Below, piece by piece: positions 38,946-50,802 of a DNA stretch of 64,000 bases. Source of the stretch: Cristatella mucedo. Lineage: Eukaryota > Bryozoa > Phylactolaemata > Cristatellidae. The stretch lies in the NCBI GenBank assembly GCA_009760855.2, contig WPIO01000003.1:10805001-10869000 (forward strand), in the 5' to 3' direction. Below the pieces are notes generated by a model that made no database searches, was not told where the DNA came from, and worked only from the letters and a program-made list of their open reading frames with translations. The position numbers were made by a program, and so were the translations under genes. Position 1 is the first letter of the stretch. Every line of letters starts with the position of its first letter.

Positions 38946-40287
38946 CGCCGAAGGCTCGGCGGGGTAAGCTTGACCTGCCGCTTACCTAGCGGCGTAGCCT
39001 ATCGCCTAATGCCGTTCGGTGCGCGCCTACGCGCAATAAGCTGGCCGCCACGAAACGAGCGTTTCTGGCGCTGACCTGCTTACCGTTACTAAAAGGGGTC
39101 GTGAGTCCGCGGCGTGAATTGGAAGCAAGACACATAAATTGGGGATTTTACTGAACTTTATTCGCAAGCGCACAAAGTCGCTGCGCGTCTAGTTCAGCTT
39201 TATCTCCACACTCCTCGCACGTTCAACACTCTTGCGGAGGGAATACTCCTCTACACTAAGCGCGACCCGGACCCTAAACCCTAACCGGTGAACTAGGAAT
39301 CCGTTCCCACCTGTGCCGAGGGAATACCCCAAACACGCCAACTTAAACACTCGAGCGGAGGGAGTACTTCTCCACACTGAAGTGCGAACCGGAGTCTAAA
39401 CCCTACCCGGTGAACTAGAACTCGGTTTCCACCAGTGCGACCGGAATACTCCACACACGCCAACTCAAGCACTCCTGCGGAGGAAATACTTCTCCACACT
39501 GAAGCGCGACCCGGAGCCTAAACCCTACCCGGTGAACTAGAGCTCCACACACGCCAACTACGCCTAGCTCGCGCCGGCAAATCCCTATGCCGAGACCACG
39601 TGCTAGCGCGCACACACACGACACAAAAGAAACACAAAACACGAAAGAAACACACAAAATGCCAGCTCGGGCGCGATACGACCGTGTTCGGTGGGGTTCC
39701 ACCGAATCCTCCTAGAGCTGTCTCGTCCTGTTCCGTCCATCGTCGGCGGACAGCCCGCCCTCCTCCCTCGCTTTTTAGAGAAACGAGTGCCCGACGGCGT
39801 CGAGGCGCAGAGCCGGACCAAAGACCAAAAGACACGAGGCAAAAGACACGAGGCAAAAGACCCAGAGCGAGCGTCGCTCGACTCTTAAATACTTGGCTGA
39901 GACAATGGGGCAAGAGCTTAGTGGTATTGGGCCCGGACACCTTGGCCCATTACGGAAAGGAATGACTACCGTTCCCAGGCCACTGGCAGGGCACCTCCGT
40001 CCAGCTTGAATGGCGAATGGGTTCCAGAAGATTCTTTCTTGGAAAGAGGGAAAGCGGGGGTTGACAGGCCAGCCAACATCTATCAGCAGCTTCCGCGAGT
40101 ATCGGACCAATTCTAAAGGCCGAATCGCCGCCGCTCGTCTCAGAGCTTCCTGGCCTGCTCCTAAGCGCTTCCTCTCTAACCGCACTGACGCTCCTCTCTG
40201 GCTCACTGCTCCAGGACAAAGGGGCTCTAGCCCGCCGCCGAACAGCTCTTGTTCGCGCTAAAATTCAGCCAAAGCCAGCCGGGCGCT

Positions 40288-40290
<3 letters not shown>
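38941..40290 (-). mobile_element. Solo LTR of a retrotransposon, copy 2
   Basis: The inverse of 26711-28029: on the plus strand it starts TGTAACGCCG and ends GGGCGCTACA. The flanking CACA on both sides fits a 4-bp duplication, though this is ambiguous inside a CA repeat. The reversed TATTTAAG (near 39888) and AATAAA (near 39160) and the 122-bp units are present. At 1350 bp it is slightly longer than copy 1. Confidence 0.85.
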
Positions 40291-40341
<51 letters not shown>

Positions 40342-40345
<4 letters not shown>

Positions 40346-41491
40346 ATATATCTAGGTATACGTATTTACAACGGTAAGTGTGTACAAACAAGCCAAAAAG
40401 CTTTTCTTATACGAATCAGGTTTGGAGTCTCGCTGAGTAACTCGCAAAGAGATACCCAAGATGCAACAGCGTGTTGCATTACAGCTAGTTGCTATTCATG
40501 ACTTCAAAGGTACACCTTTCTAAAAACAATTTATAGCGGAAGTACTTCCAACATACCTATGTTACAGCGATCTTGCCGAGCCGTGTCAGACGACTTGGCT
40601 TGGGTTGGCTTGGCCGAGTTGGCGCGCTGTCCAGCGAAGCATTTAGCATAAGTAAAGCGGAATGGATGCGCGCCAGCAATACAGCCGGAATGCTTCTTCC
40701 GTCTAGCGATTAAAGTAGCCTGACCAATGGGAATGCTGTATACTAATCAATAATGTAATCCACTTGCTGAACCGCAGATTGCATTTTAGAATTACATTAG
40801 CCGCTGAGGGTGAATGCCATCTGTTTTTAGAAGTTACCTGTTTACAAGTGTGGTTGATCCCACAAGTGTTTTATAAAATTATATGCTCATAAAAATATTT
40901 TTGGTACAAATGCTGCTATACTAATTGTTGAAACGAACGCAATTGGTACCCGGCGTACTTCTTCCGGGTTTGTTTTTCCAAAATATCCTTGCCCTTCTTA
41001 CCCGTTGAGCTGAGCAGATCGTGTCCAAACGCCTCGTAGAAATATAGCGAATATCTTATGATAACGTATTGTTTTTGGCGACAAATGCAGCAGCTAGTTA
41101 AGGACGTTCTGTCCGGCGGACGTCCCACGCATATAATCGCAGCCGCATCTATCTCGGTTGCGAGTACACCACTTTTTGATGGCTTTTTTGATTACCTTAG
41201 AGCGGAAAAATGTTTTAAATTGAATTATTATCAAAAACCTTATGCTATTCAAAGCTACTCAGATTGAGGATCAAGGCCGCGAGATCTTTGCAAGCGCTTA
41301 GGGGACCATCGGGTCGGCGGTGCGACAATAGATACACATGTGGTCGACCCGACCACTTTGGTATCCGCTACTGCTGGACTCGCTGTACTGTCATTACTTC
41401 CGCCAGCTGGCTTGAGTGGGGTAGCTCTCGTGGTTAACCGTTTCGTAGCGCAAGTCGTTTTAGAGGCGCCTGTGGGTGCCGCTGGTGGCGT
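40342..41491. other. Upstream region of PSTK
   Basis: No repeat family or exon was recognised. It should hold the PSTK promoter, but I see no clear TATA box near the start codon. Confidence 0.45.
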
Positions 41492-42891
41492 ATGCAATCT
41501 AGCGTGCCTCGTGTGTGCATAGTTGTGTTGAGTGGCATTCCGGGCAGCGGAAAGACTTTTCTTGGCCAGGAACTTAAGCGATGCTTGCTCAGCCGGAATG
41601 ACGATACCCATGCAGTTATTGTCGAGTATGACCAAATTTTGAACGACAGTGGTGCACGGACATTCAAAGGCTCCGATGATTGTGCGGTAAGTTTGAACTC
41701 TGTCTGTAAGATAATTGCTTCCTGACTTTCTTTACGGCAATTCATATCAGCTTTCTTTCGTATGGCGCAGGCTGTATCTCCATGGAGAAGCGCCAGAAAG
41801 GAGATCGCGGAATGTGTCAGAGCATTAGTGGAAAGCGTTGTAACAGCTGCTAGGAGTTTTTTCGATGCTGTATCTCAGCATGTCTCACCGCCAGGATCAA
41901 CAATCTCATGCAGATTTAGCGACCTTGTCGCAGAGCTAGTGCCACTTTCGTGTACGCGATTAGCTATCATCGTGGACGACAACATGTATTATCGCAGTAT
42001 GCGATATGAGTACTATATCATCGCGAAGTCGTGTACGTATCAGATAATGCGCTCGTGTGGCCCACTATTGTGTCAGTAATTAGGCTTTCTCGCTGCGCTA
42101 TGTCCTGTCATACGACGTTAGGTGGTTTACTTATAGGTAGCCAGAGTTGTACGCAGCTGTATAGGCAATCAGGAATTCTTGTATGACTCCTGCTTCACAG
42201 ATGGAGTCGGCTTTGCTGAAGTTCACCTTGATGTACCTATAAGCATAGCGATGGCCAGGAATTCGAAGCGAAAAGAAAGTGTTCCAGAAGACATCATTAT
42301 TAACATGGCCGCGAGGATCGAACCGCCTGATGTCAAGTATGGCTGGGAATGGAATTGCTGCACTGTGCATAACGACGGCAGTCGTCCTTCATGGGATTTG
42401 TAAGTGAAGCCTACTTGCACACGAGCTAGTGTCCGTACGATACGGCTTTTTGAAAAAAAAACTATAAATTAGCTTATACTCTGTCGTATTCCTGGGCTTA
42501 TGTTTCACAGAAGATTGCTGTCAGTATCTGCCTTTTGTATTTCCTTCATTCTTTTTGGCTCATTTCAGAATAACTGCAGTATGCGTAGTGGTTAATAATG
42601 GATTTGTTAACCCAGTCACTACCAAAGCTACTATTAGTGCTTCAAGTTTGACTGCCATGCATTCTGCTGATGAAAGCGTGATTCATCAAGCCGACATCGT
42701 ACTTCGGAAACTGGTCAGTGACCACGTAGCTTCGACCAAAAGTATGTAGCATTCTTTTACCTCTTGCTTTCCAATTTGTCTTCCGAATTTTTTTGCTCAG
42801 CCTGTGTCTCTGACGATGTCTAGGCCTTCTCCATTTGCAGTAATACGTAAATGCTTGCTCAATGTATCAAATATATATTTGATACATTGAG

Positions 42892-42937
<46 letters not shown>

Positions 42938-43520
42938 CCAACTGACGTCATATTTTTTCCGAGGGTTATGTAGCAGTCTGGTTTTGCAATGCTATCAGAT
43001 TGAACAGCCCAAATTCGTAAAATTTGCTTTACCCTCTGGTTGAAGTGCCGCCCCTATACTCTGTCATCTGGGAGCATGTTATTTGGTCATACACAAATAC
43101 ACGATCATCCAGCAGGGTGATCCTAGCATACAGGTATATCGAGGTGCTTGCCTCGAGGAAGCTGCGTCGATCATACAGGCTCGCGATAGCGTGTGTGTAA
43201 AGAAACACTTTAGTCGACATTGCAAAGTAATCGCTGCTGTCGTTGAATGGTTTGTGTTGCCTGTTGTAGGATCAGGTGCCGGAAATGATATCCTTCGGCA
43301 GGCTGCCAGACTTGCAAACGAAGCCAGGCAGCATTTACTTGGCTGTCTGAAAAACGGAGATCTCTATCTGCCCGATTTTACTGCGACAGTCGAAGACTCG
43401 GCCACCTTGCCTACTTATGCATCTGAAGATGCAATACTCGCCTCACATGGTCTCGCATCACAGCCATGGCAGAGCAATCTAACGTCATTGTTCCACGATT
43501 ATTTAGCTTTTGGTAAATAA
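41492..43520 (+). CDS. PSTK: L-seryl-tRNA(Sec) kinase
   Basis: PSTK phosphorylates Ser-tRNA(Sec) to O-phosphoseryl-tRNA(Sec), which SEPSECS then converts to selenocysteinyl-tRNA. Coding exons: 41492-41686, 41771-42032, 42201-42399, 42569-42741, 43270-43520. Phases join to 359 aa plus TAA (human 348). The Walker A motif GIPGSGKT is at residues 15-22, followed by VEYDQIL. VDDNMYYRSMRYEYY (133-147) is the hallmark segment, equivalent to the human DDNFYYQSMRYE. Exon 3 continues GFAEVHLDVPISIAMARNS (base- and LID-side), and the C-terminal exon reads LRQAARLANEARQHLLGCL, like the human helical end. The introns are short (84-527 bp), unlike the other genes here. An AATAAA overlaps the stop codon, and another lies near 43968. 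The gene implies that this animal makes selenoproteins. Confidence 0.95.
42857..42892. repeat. 36-bp perfect palindrome beside an AT tract
   Basis: The half-site 'gctcaatgtatcaaatat' is followed immediately by its exact reverse complement. An (AT)n tract runs from 42894 to 42935. It lies in PSTK intron 4. Confidence 0.95.
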
Positions 43521-44639
43521 ATATTCAAGCATAAATAGACTACCTCATCAAGGACTTAGTGAACTAACTATGTGATTTTTTTTGAACGTTAGTCAGAGAT
43601 ATCTTTTTACTAATTCTGAACTTTTGCCTATCCATGTCTTAATTGAAAGTGTAACGAATATTTTCAGATGACTGCAGCTTTGTTGAGATGAGCACTAGTT
43701 CAAATTAAGGGCGAAGAAGATTAGTCCTATATGCCTTTTTAAGCCTCCCAAGAATTGCTTTAGTGGCAAAGTATTCTAATTTTTTTGTTCGGATAAACAG
43801 GGTCAAAAGTTTGTGGTTTCTTACGGCATGACACATGCTGATGCGCATATATATGCATCCAGATATAGACTTACGGAAATGCTGCATACTTGAAAGTTCT
43901 GTAACCGGTGTCTATGTCACAGTCGATTTTAACTTTTCGATAGACAGTCGTAGAAGAAAAATGCCGATTAATAAACGTCGACGGTTACTCAAATGAGGTC
44001 TTGCGGGCGTGTCTTCTTCTCAAGCCGGCACGGCTATCGCCTCACTTATTGGTCGAACTGCCACCGTCCGGCCCGGCTATCTAGGCCAGAGCTCTTAGCC
44101 GGACAGTCGCACTTTGTACTTTTCGAACCAGTCGGTTGTACGCCATGGCTGGCGCTGTACAGTCGTGCCTCTCCGTGGCAATGAAATGGACTGCTCTCGT
44201 GAAGGATATGGACTTCATACGTAAGGCAAGCTGTAGAGCGCCTGAACAGAGATTCTGTTCCTCTTAGGCCGCTATACACATGACCTAATAATAATAATAA
44301 TATTAATAACACTCTCGGCAGCCGCAAATGACCTAGGACCTTCGAACGTAAGCCAACGGAAGTGGCGTGGGTGAAACCGGCTGCCTGGCCAGCGAAGGAG
44401 CGAAACCCGAGCCGGGCTCTCGACTCCTTCCCGACATACTTCATCGCCTTGTCTCAGTCGTATTTTAAATCGTCCCCCCCACGCTTGAATCTGAAAAGCT
44501 ACGCTGCCGCCGTGGACTTCCTCCCCCCCCCCAGAGAAACCCTGGCTCTTGGGTTCAGTGCAGTGATTATGTTCCGGCTTGCTGTGCTATAGGTCGACGA
44601 GTCAGTAGTCTGAGCTAAAGCTTTTTATTCGTCGCTGCC
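43521..44639. other. PSTK 3' flank
   Basis: No gene was recognised. A LINE/SINE tail-like piece ('agcgcctgaacagagatt', then 'ccgctatacacatgacc' and ATA repeats) lies at about 44225-44310 on the plus strand. Confidence 0.5.
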
Positions 44640-45030
44640 TTCCTTTTCACTCACCGCGCGTCCTGCAGCTTTTTCCAGTTTAGACTCTTGACTGTTCGGC
44701 GGCGGTTCCTCGTGCAATTTTGTAGCCCGAGGTTGAGGAAATCCTTGGAGCCCGACGGCTTTCGCACGCGCGTGCCTCGGACAAAGGAAGGAGTCGTTTA
44801 CTCGCTCTGAGAATTGTAACTCAAGACTTCGGCGCCTTCAGATGCAAGCGTCTTCGCACCTCTCCTGTTCCTCCGACCGTCACCGTTGAGGGAATTATTT
44901 TCTAATTCCACTTGAACTACCGCCAAGTTTGTGTCGAATAGATGATTTTGCGCTATAATTTTTCAATAATTACGCGTCTCACCCGGCCACACAAAAATCT
45001 TGCAGGTCTTGCCCTCGACATAAGAAATAG
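44640..45030 (+). repeat. Copy of dispersed repeat 'X' (3' part)
   Basis: From about 44870 it matches 33060-33230 and 255-395: 'accgtcacc', 'accgccaagtttgtgtcgaa', 'gattttgcgctataattttt' and 'ggtcttgccct'. The left boundary is uncertain. Confidence 0.5.
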
Positions 45031-45045
45031 CGGATCTTAAAAGTT

Positions 45046-45212
45046 AAATTCTAGCTGCTTCAACAGCGTTGTTTATATATAGATCTGCGTTAGAGCCTTA
45101 ACGGCTATCACCACCACTTGCATTGAACGATAAATAATCGAGCGCTGCAGGACTCGAAACCCCGACCCGGGTCGTGAAGAGCGAGCACTTTACCCCTGGG
45201 TCAAGACTAGAA
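45046..45212 (-). mobile_element. tRNA-derived SINE
   Basis: On the minus strand it has an A-box-like 'gacccaggggtaaagtgctc', 'gctcttcacgacccgggtcg', a B-box-like 'gtttcgagtcctgcag' and the body 'aagtggtggtgatagcc'. It lies directly beside repeat X. Confidence 0.82.
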
Positions 45213-45581
45213 GTCTTGCCCCCTTGATGGAAGACCTCGTCTCAGCCATTGCATCCAAGACCGAGATTTTCCGCGTAGTGGGGAAGCTAGAAGAGTGCGC
45301 TTGTATAGATGGCTTCAGCTTAGCTGAACGCGCAAGTGGAGCCTACCATCGGACCGTAATTACCTGCATATATTTATCAACATAGAGCGTGCACAGGTGA
45401 GTTGGCCGCTGAATGAAGCGTCGCGTCACTTACGTTCAAAGCTCGGACATCACGACGATTGCCGAGTGCTACCTGCGGCAGCAGGAGATCGAACCGACGG
45501 CGCCGTACCGCAAAAAATTGAGAGAATAGGAAAAAGCACGTTATGTATCGCCGATTTGTTATGTATCGCCGATTTGACAGA

Positions 45582-45722
45582 AATCATCTTTCTATAGCCA
45601 CAGAAGAGCCTTAAAGGGCCTCGCTGCCGCTCGCAGTGGACGATCGAGTATATCGCCCACTGCAGGACTCGAGCCCACCACCCGGATCGTGAAGAGAGAG
45701 CGAGTGCCTTACCTCCTGGAGA
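45582..45722 (-). mobile_element. tRNA-derived SINE, partial
   Basis: The minus-strand head 'ccaggaggtaaggcactcgc', B box 'gtgggctcgagtcctgcag' and part of the body ('aagagccttaaagggcct' on plus) are present. The 3' end is shortened. Confidence 0.75.
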
Positions 45723-46218
45723 GAAGCGTGGGCTCAGCACATTTCGCTCAGAGTCGCTCAGGGCCGCTTTCGCGGCGAGTTCTCGCGCTCCGGCTGTTCG
45801 CGGCAGCGGCGGCTGGCGAAGCGAGAGTGCCTCTGCGCGGCCGCCGCGCGGGCGGCCAGCGCATATCTGCGATCCACGAGGCGCCGACTGCCCGCGCTGC
45901 GCTCTTCCTCATTGTTGCCAGCGTCGCTTGCTTACTCTAGAAAGTCCATCCGTGAAAATCTGTGGAAAAATTCTCCAGCGCCAGTCGTCAGCTAGAAAGT
46001 CTGCCAGGTGACGCTGCCAACCGAGCCGGCGGCGTGGCAGGACTCGGGGGGGGGGAGAGGCATTTCTGCAGCAGCGCGCGCGAGAAGTCAAATGCTACAG
46101 GGTCTCATCGATGGGTCGCGCGAGAGACGCCCTGTCGCCGGGCCGACTGTGCGATCGCGGTCACCGCGGCAAGGCCGTCCGACTGCCGCGACGACCTCGG
46201 GCGGGGCAGAAGCAGCTC

Positions 46219-46287
<69 letters not shown>
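46219..46287 (+). repeat. (CCG)n trinucleotide repeat
   Basis: About 23 uninterrupted CCG units, giving Pro, Ala or Arg runs in the plus frames and Gly in an antisense frame. None belongs to a supported gene. Confidence 0.97.
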
Positions 46288-47322
46288 AGCTGATCAAACG
46301 CTGCGAGTTGCGCAAGCGCTAGCCGTAGCGTGCTCGAAGCGAAGAAAATGCTCCGGCGACGAGTTAGAACCGGGCTGCTTTCGCGATTGCCGCGAGTCGT
46401 CCAAGTAAAGATTGAGGAGACTTCTATTTCCACTGAGTTCGAACCTCGCGACGGCGCTCTCGACGTCGGCAGGCAGCTAGCTAGCTAGCTAGCTAGATAG
46501 CCGATCGTCGGATGTCGTCGGCGATTGCAAACTCTCGCTCGCTCGAATACCCCGACCCTGGAGACCGTTCGATTGCCACCGCGAGATAACGCGGGCTACA
46601 TCCCTATAAATAACGACCGCAGCGACGCGAGACAGACGCGTTAGCTCGCTGATCAGACGATTGATGACCGGGTGCAGACTGAGGCGAGGGTGAGAAAGAG
46701 CGGACAGAAGATGCGAGCCGGATGCGATGAATTAGGATGGCGGCTCGATGTACCGTGGAAAATGCGGTAGGCGGCAGCCGGAACTGGCGGGTAGGCACCC
46801 TAGCGGTGGCCGCTGGAGGGCGGAAAGGGGGCGGTAGCAACCCGGCACGCACGGCTGACGCGCGCTCGGCCGGCGGGGAGGCAGGCGCCTTAGCCTAAAT
46901 ACTTAGCCTAAGCGGCGCCCCTCCCGTCCCACCGCCGTGCCCCCGCCCGCCTCGCTTGCCGGCTAGCAGGGATTGCCCCGCCGTCGAGCGCCGCGACTCG
47001 ACTGCCCGGCCGCGCGGTCCTCGGCGCGAACGGTCTTCGCGCGTGGCGGGCGAGCGCGGCGGTCTTCGCGCGTGGCGGGCGAACGAACGAGCTGCCCGGC
47101 CGGCGGCGTCTTCGAGGTGAGCGCTGCAAGCTGCACTCACTCGCGCCGACCTCCTCTGCGCACTGGCGTGCGACATGGGCGCTAGCCAGCAGTCAAACCA
47201 AAAAATCGAGCTGCAAACGCCCTATCGCATTCGCCCGTGCGATAGCGTTTAGTGGACCCTCGCGTGTTGCAGGTGAAAGGATACCGAATTTTGTATGGCG
47301 ATGCGCGGCTGGGCGATGTGAC

Positions 47323-47324
<2 letters not shown>

Positions 47325-47384
<60 letters not shown>
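47325..47384 (+). repeat. (GA)n microsatellite
   Basis: About 30 GA units running directly into the GGAC tetranucleotide array. Confidence 0.97.
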
Positions 47385-47385
<1 letters not shown>

Positions 47386-47720
47386 GGACGGACGGACGGA
47401 CGGACGGACGGACGGACGGACGGACGGACGGACGGACGGACGGACGGACGGACGGACGGACGGACGGACGGACGGACGGACGGACGGACGGACGGACGGA
47501 CGGACGGACGGACGGACGGACGGACGGACGGACGGACGGACGGACGGACGGGCGGACGGACGGACGGACGGACGGACGGACGGACGGACGGACGGACGGA
47601 CGGACGGACGGACGGACGGACGGACGGACGGACGGACGGACGGACGGACGGACGGACGGACGGACGGACGGACGGACGGACGGACAGACAGACAGACAGA
47701 CGGACAGACAGACGGACAGG
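47383..47720 (+). repeat. (GGAC)n tetranucleotide array
   Basis: About 75 GGAC units with one GGGC variant near 47550, then GACA units to about 47720. It is nearly perfect over 300 bp. It yields spurious Arg-Pro-Ser-Val and Asp-Gly-Arg-Thr frames. Confidence 0.97.
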
Positions 47721-48372
47721 CAGAGTGGTTGAGTGTGTGCGTATTTATGTACTCGCAATTCCACGCCGTCTTCATCAGCGCTATCATTGAGGCTGCTGGT
47801 GCGTTCTCGGCCCCGGAACGTCGTGCAAAGCTCGACGAATGTGCTACTTGCCACAAACTAAATAACAGCAAGAGAATGAACAAGAAACCCACGCATGTCG
47901 CGTGGCGGAATGCCAAGGAAAACGCCACGTACTGCTAGCTCAGCCAGCGCCAGCGTCAAGGATTCCCTCAGTACGGCGGGGTCACCAGCTCGGTCAGCGA
48001 GCACGCGGGCCCGCCTTCCGAACCCGACAGAGACGTCGGCTGCGAGGACGATTCAGCCGTCATAGAAACCGCCCGCCGAGTCGGTCTGCGGACTTCTCGC
48101 TTTAATGCGACTCCTCTCGCTCTGCCTAACGACGGCCAATCCCTTAAAGGCCATCGAAGCCAGGCTATGAGCTGGCTAAGCCCGCTGCGAACGGAAGTTC
48201 TTACGGAGCTGACTTTCCTAGGGGGGGGGGGGGCGGGCGATGCCGCAATCGTAACTCGAGCGAGGCTTGGTGACGCTGTGCCATGCGATATCGGCTTCCC
48301 CCCCCCCAGTGACCGTCGCCGCGATCTCTGGCCCCTGATCGTGAGATAAAGTGAGGGTGAGAGTACGTGAGC

Positions 48373-48444
<72 letters not shown>
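48373..48444 (+). repeat. (GA)n microsatellite
   Basis: About 33 GA units, about 35 bp left of the LTR element. GA repeats resume immediately right of the element (50464-50491). Confidence 0.95.
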
Positions 48445-48447
<3 letters not shown>

Positions 48448-48477
48448 AGAGACTGAGACAGAAAAGAGAGATGGGAT

Positions 48478-48747
48478 TGTTTTACTACCGTGCTATGGTG
48501 GTGTGTGGGCCGATGGCTTTTGCTACCGTACGTTTATGGGTCGCTGGTTTATAGTATATGCCGCCGGTTTATTGGGAAATGGTTTTGTGAGGTCGAGCCT
48601 CGACAGGAGCAAGCAATGGGAAGGAGGACGGAGGAGAGAACGGCTGTATGGTGTAGCGCTGTGAGCGTTGGCGGAATACACGAGTGTTGAAGCCCCCCTC
48701 GGTGTCTGCGTTTCGCCACTTGTGTACAGTCAGAGCGTCAGCTTTCA
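48478..48747 (+). repeat. Left LTR of the 48.5-50.5 kb element
   Basis: Aligned by eye with 50215-50463 over its full length. Shared blocks include 'ccggtttattggg', 'gtgtagcgct', 'gagcgttggcggaata' and 'cctcggtgtctgc'. Confidence 0.82.
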
Positions 48748-50214
48748 AGCTATTGCGGCGGGGCGGTGGCCTACGGTAATGTTGCTTGAGTACTTCTACG
48801 GCGACGAGGATGCTGTGAGTTGGCTGCTTGACTCGAGGCTCGAGGTACGTGGTGTCAACAGGCCAGACATGTGCAAATGTATACCTGTCTTCCTGGAAGG
48901 GGATGCCTCCAATCTCTATAAACGCATACGACCGGAGGTCAGGAAAGACTAATCAAAGCTTCGGGTGGCATTGGTTGGTGCATTCGCCGGCCTCGAAGGC
49001 AGAGCACGGCTGGTGGACGCTGATGACCTGATAAAAGCCGGTTGGATTGAAGGGACTGGCAGGAGCGACAAGAAGCGGCAGCAGCAATCGCCATTGGTTT
49101 GCCGAGCGGCCGAGGTTTTCCTGACTGCCACCGTGTGACACGTGGCCACGGTGATCCTGGATGTAATAGCTTGCCAGGCAACGATGGTGTACCGCGAGGT
49201 GACGGTGTTCTGCGAGGCGACGGTCAGCGTTGGGGCTAGGGTGCACGGCAAAGATGCGGCAGCGTCCGGCAGAGAGACATCGGCCTTCGAGGCAGCGCAA
49301 CTCATGAAGGTGACGTCGGCCTGCGACGAGCCGGTGGGCGGGGACGCTGCGAAGGCCGGAGACGAAGCGCAGATCGGAGATGCCGCGCAGGTCGAAGACA
49401 CGGCGGCGACGCCCGGAGACGCGGCGGTGGTCTGAGAAGCGGCAACGGTGTGCCCGGCAATGACGGTGGTCTGCGAGTTGGCGACGGTGTACCAGGCGGA
49501 GGTGATGTGCCAAGAAGAGGCGGAAGGTGAGGCGGCGGCAGAGCCCGCGGATGGGGCTTCCACGAGCGAGACAGCACCTTTGGCCAGTGAGTCGGCGCTG
49601 ATGGTTCCGTAGGAGACGGCGGAAGCGAACGAAGCGGCGACGGCGGAAGTTCGCAATGCGCCCGCCAATGAGGCGGGCGAGACGCTTGCCAAGCGTCGTA
49701 AGGCAGAGGACATGCGCGAGACGCCCGCGGCACAAGTGACGCGTGAAGCGACAATAGTTGCAGTCCGAAAAACGGCGGCTGACAATAACGAGACAGCGGC
49801 CGGCATTAGAGCGAATGTCCGGGAGTCCCGTGCGTTGGCAGGGACTAGTTCAGCAGCAGAGACTGGCACCGCATCGGAGATTGGTGGCTCGGTGGGAAAA
49901 TGCGTGGCTCGGCGATGCGGGAGAGCTGGTGCCATACATAGCCGGCAGTTTAGCAAAGGCCGTTCTATCACTTGCCTCCTCCGAATGACCGCTACCTAGT
50001 CTCGTGCTAGATGGGAAGACAGTAGCCTGTTTGTCTAAGAGAATGGCATGTACAGTTGAACAGCCTACGAGGACGGCTGTCTAATGCGGTTTTATGTGCT
50101 GCGATTGCACTGTAATGTTGTGCTTCGATTTTGTCATGATAGGCTTGCTTTCCTGTGATAACTTTGTAACAGCCCCGATTTTTGTGCATGATCTTGAGCT
50201 CAAGGGAAAAGGAT

Positions 50215-50460
50215 TGTTTTACTGCCGTACTATAGTGTATGAGCCTGGGCGTTTATCACTGGTTTAAGGACCATGCCGGTTTATTGGGTAATATTTTTAT
50301 GAGTGTGAGTCACTGCCTCGACCGGAGCAGGCAGTGTGAAGCAGGACGGAGGCGAGAACGAATGTGTGGTGTAGCGCTTCGAGCGTTGGCGGAATATTCG
50401 AGTTGTTAGGCCCCTCGGTGTCTGCCTTTCGTCACTTGTGTACCGTCAGAACGTCAGCTT

Positions 50461-50463
<3 letters not shown>
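50215..50463 (+). repeat. Right LTR of the 48.5-50.5 kb element
   Basis: Shows the same ordered blocks as the left LTR, with substitutions and about 20 bp fewer. It abuts a GA microsatellite. Confidence 0.82.
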
Positions 50464-50491
<28 letters not shown>

Positions 50492-50644
50492 GTGACGACG
50501 GCGCCGACTTCGCGCGCCGCCCCCGAATGCTGCGCGGACGGCGGCGCGAGCTTCTTTTGTAGCGGTGGTGGCGGCCGCCGCCCCCCCCCCTAGCTGTGCG
50601 CTGTGGACACTGGAGCTTAATGCGCCAGAGGTGGTAGCATCGAG

Positions 50645-50653
50645 TATAATAAG
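50645..50653 (+). promoter_or_regulatory. TATA-like box upstream of the intronless ORF
   Basis: TATAATAAG lies about 158 bp before the ATG at 50803, in otherwise GC-rich DNA. A start of transcription near 50675 would follow. This is inferred from sequence only. Confidence 0.45.
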
Positions 50654-50802
50654 TTGGCAGCACAAAGACTCTTTTCTTGGGCACCTGCGAGCTCGCGGAG
50701 CGCGCTCGCGTGTGTCACTAGCTCGACCGGGCGCTCACCGCTCGCTCGCCCTAGGCTCGCCGTCAGCCGCCCGACGACCGCGGCGGCGGCGACTTCGCGG
50801 AC

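Larger units (their letters stand above)
45723..48372. other. GC- and CpG-rich intergenic block with simple repeats
   Basis: The sequence is strongly GC-rich, with long frames on both strands typical of low-stop GC-rich DNA. No ORF has a recognisable domain or conserved start. It contains (CCG)n at 46219-46287, (GCTA)n near 46472-46493, (GA)n at 47325-47384 and the GGAC satellite at 47383-47720. It may be a CpG island of an unseen first exon. Confidence 0.5.
48478..50463 (+). mobile_element. Small non-autonomous LTR retrotransposon with decayed gag-like frame
   Basis: Direct repeats of 270 bp (48478-48747) and 249 bp (50215-50463) both start TGTTTTACT and end CA after 'cgtcagctt'. A purine-rich tract ('aagggaaaagga', 50202-50213) precedes the right one, as a polypurine tract should. 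The interior of about 1.47 kb has one frame resembling retroelement Gag: CIPVFLEGDASNLYKRI, then after a stop SKLRVALVGAFAGLEGRARL. An Ala/Glu/Thr/Val-rich repetitive stretch with further stops follows. No protease, RT or integrase is present. The LTRs differ noticeably, so the insertion is not recent. I could not define a primer-binding site or a clear target duplication. GA repeats on both sides suggest insertion into a GA tract. Confidence 0.75.

Noticed and set aside
47182-47928. 248-codon minus frame with a signal-like start and Arg-Pro-Ser-Val repeats
   Set aside because: The repeat is the GGAC array read in one frame and the end is the GA tract. Other frames through the same DNA are equally open.
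48949-49971. 340-codon open frame on the minus strand
   Set aside because: It is antisense to the gag-like frame of the LTR element. Its Ala/Ser/Thr-rich composition mirrors the repetitive GC-rich plus strand, and no domain is visible.
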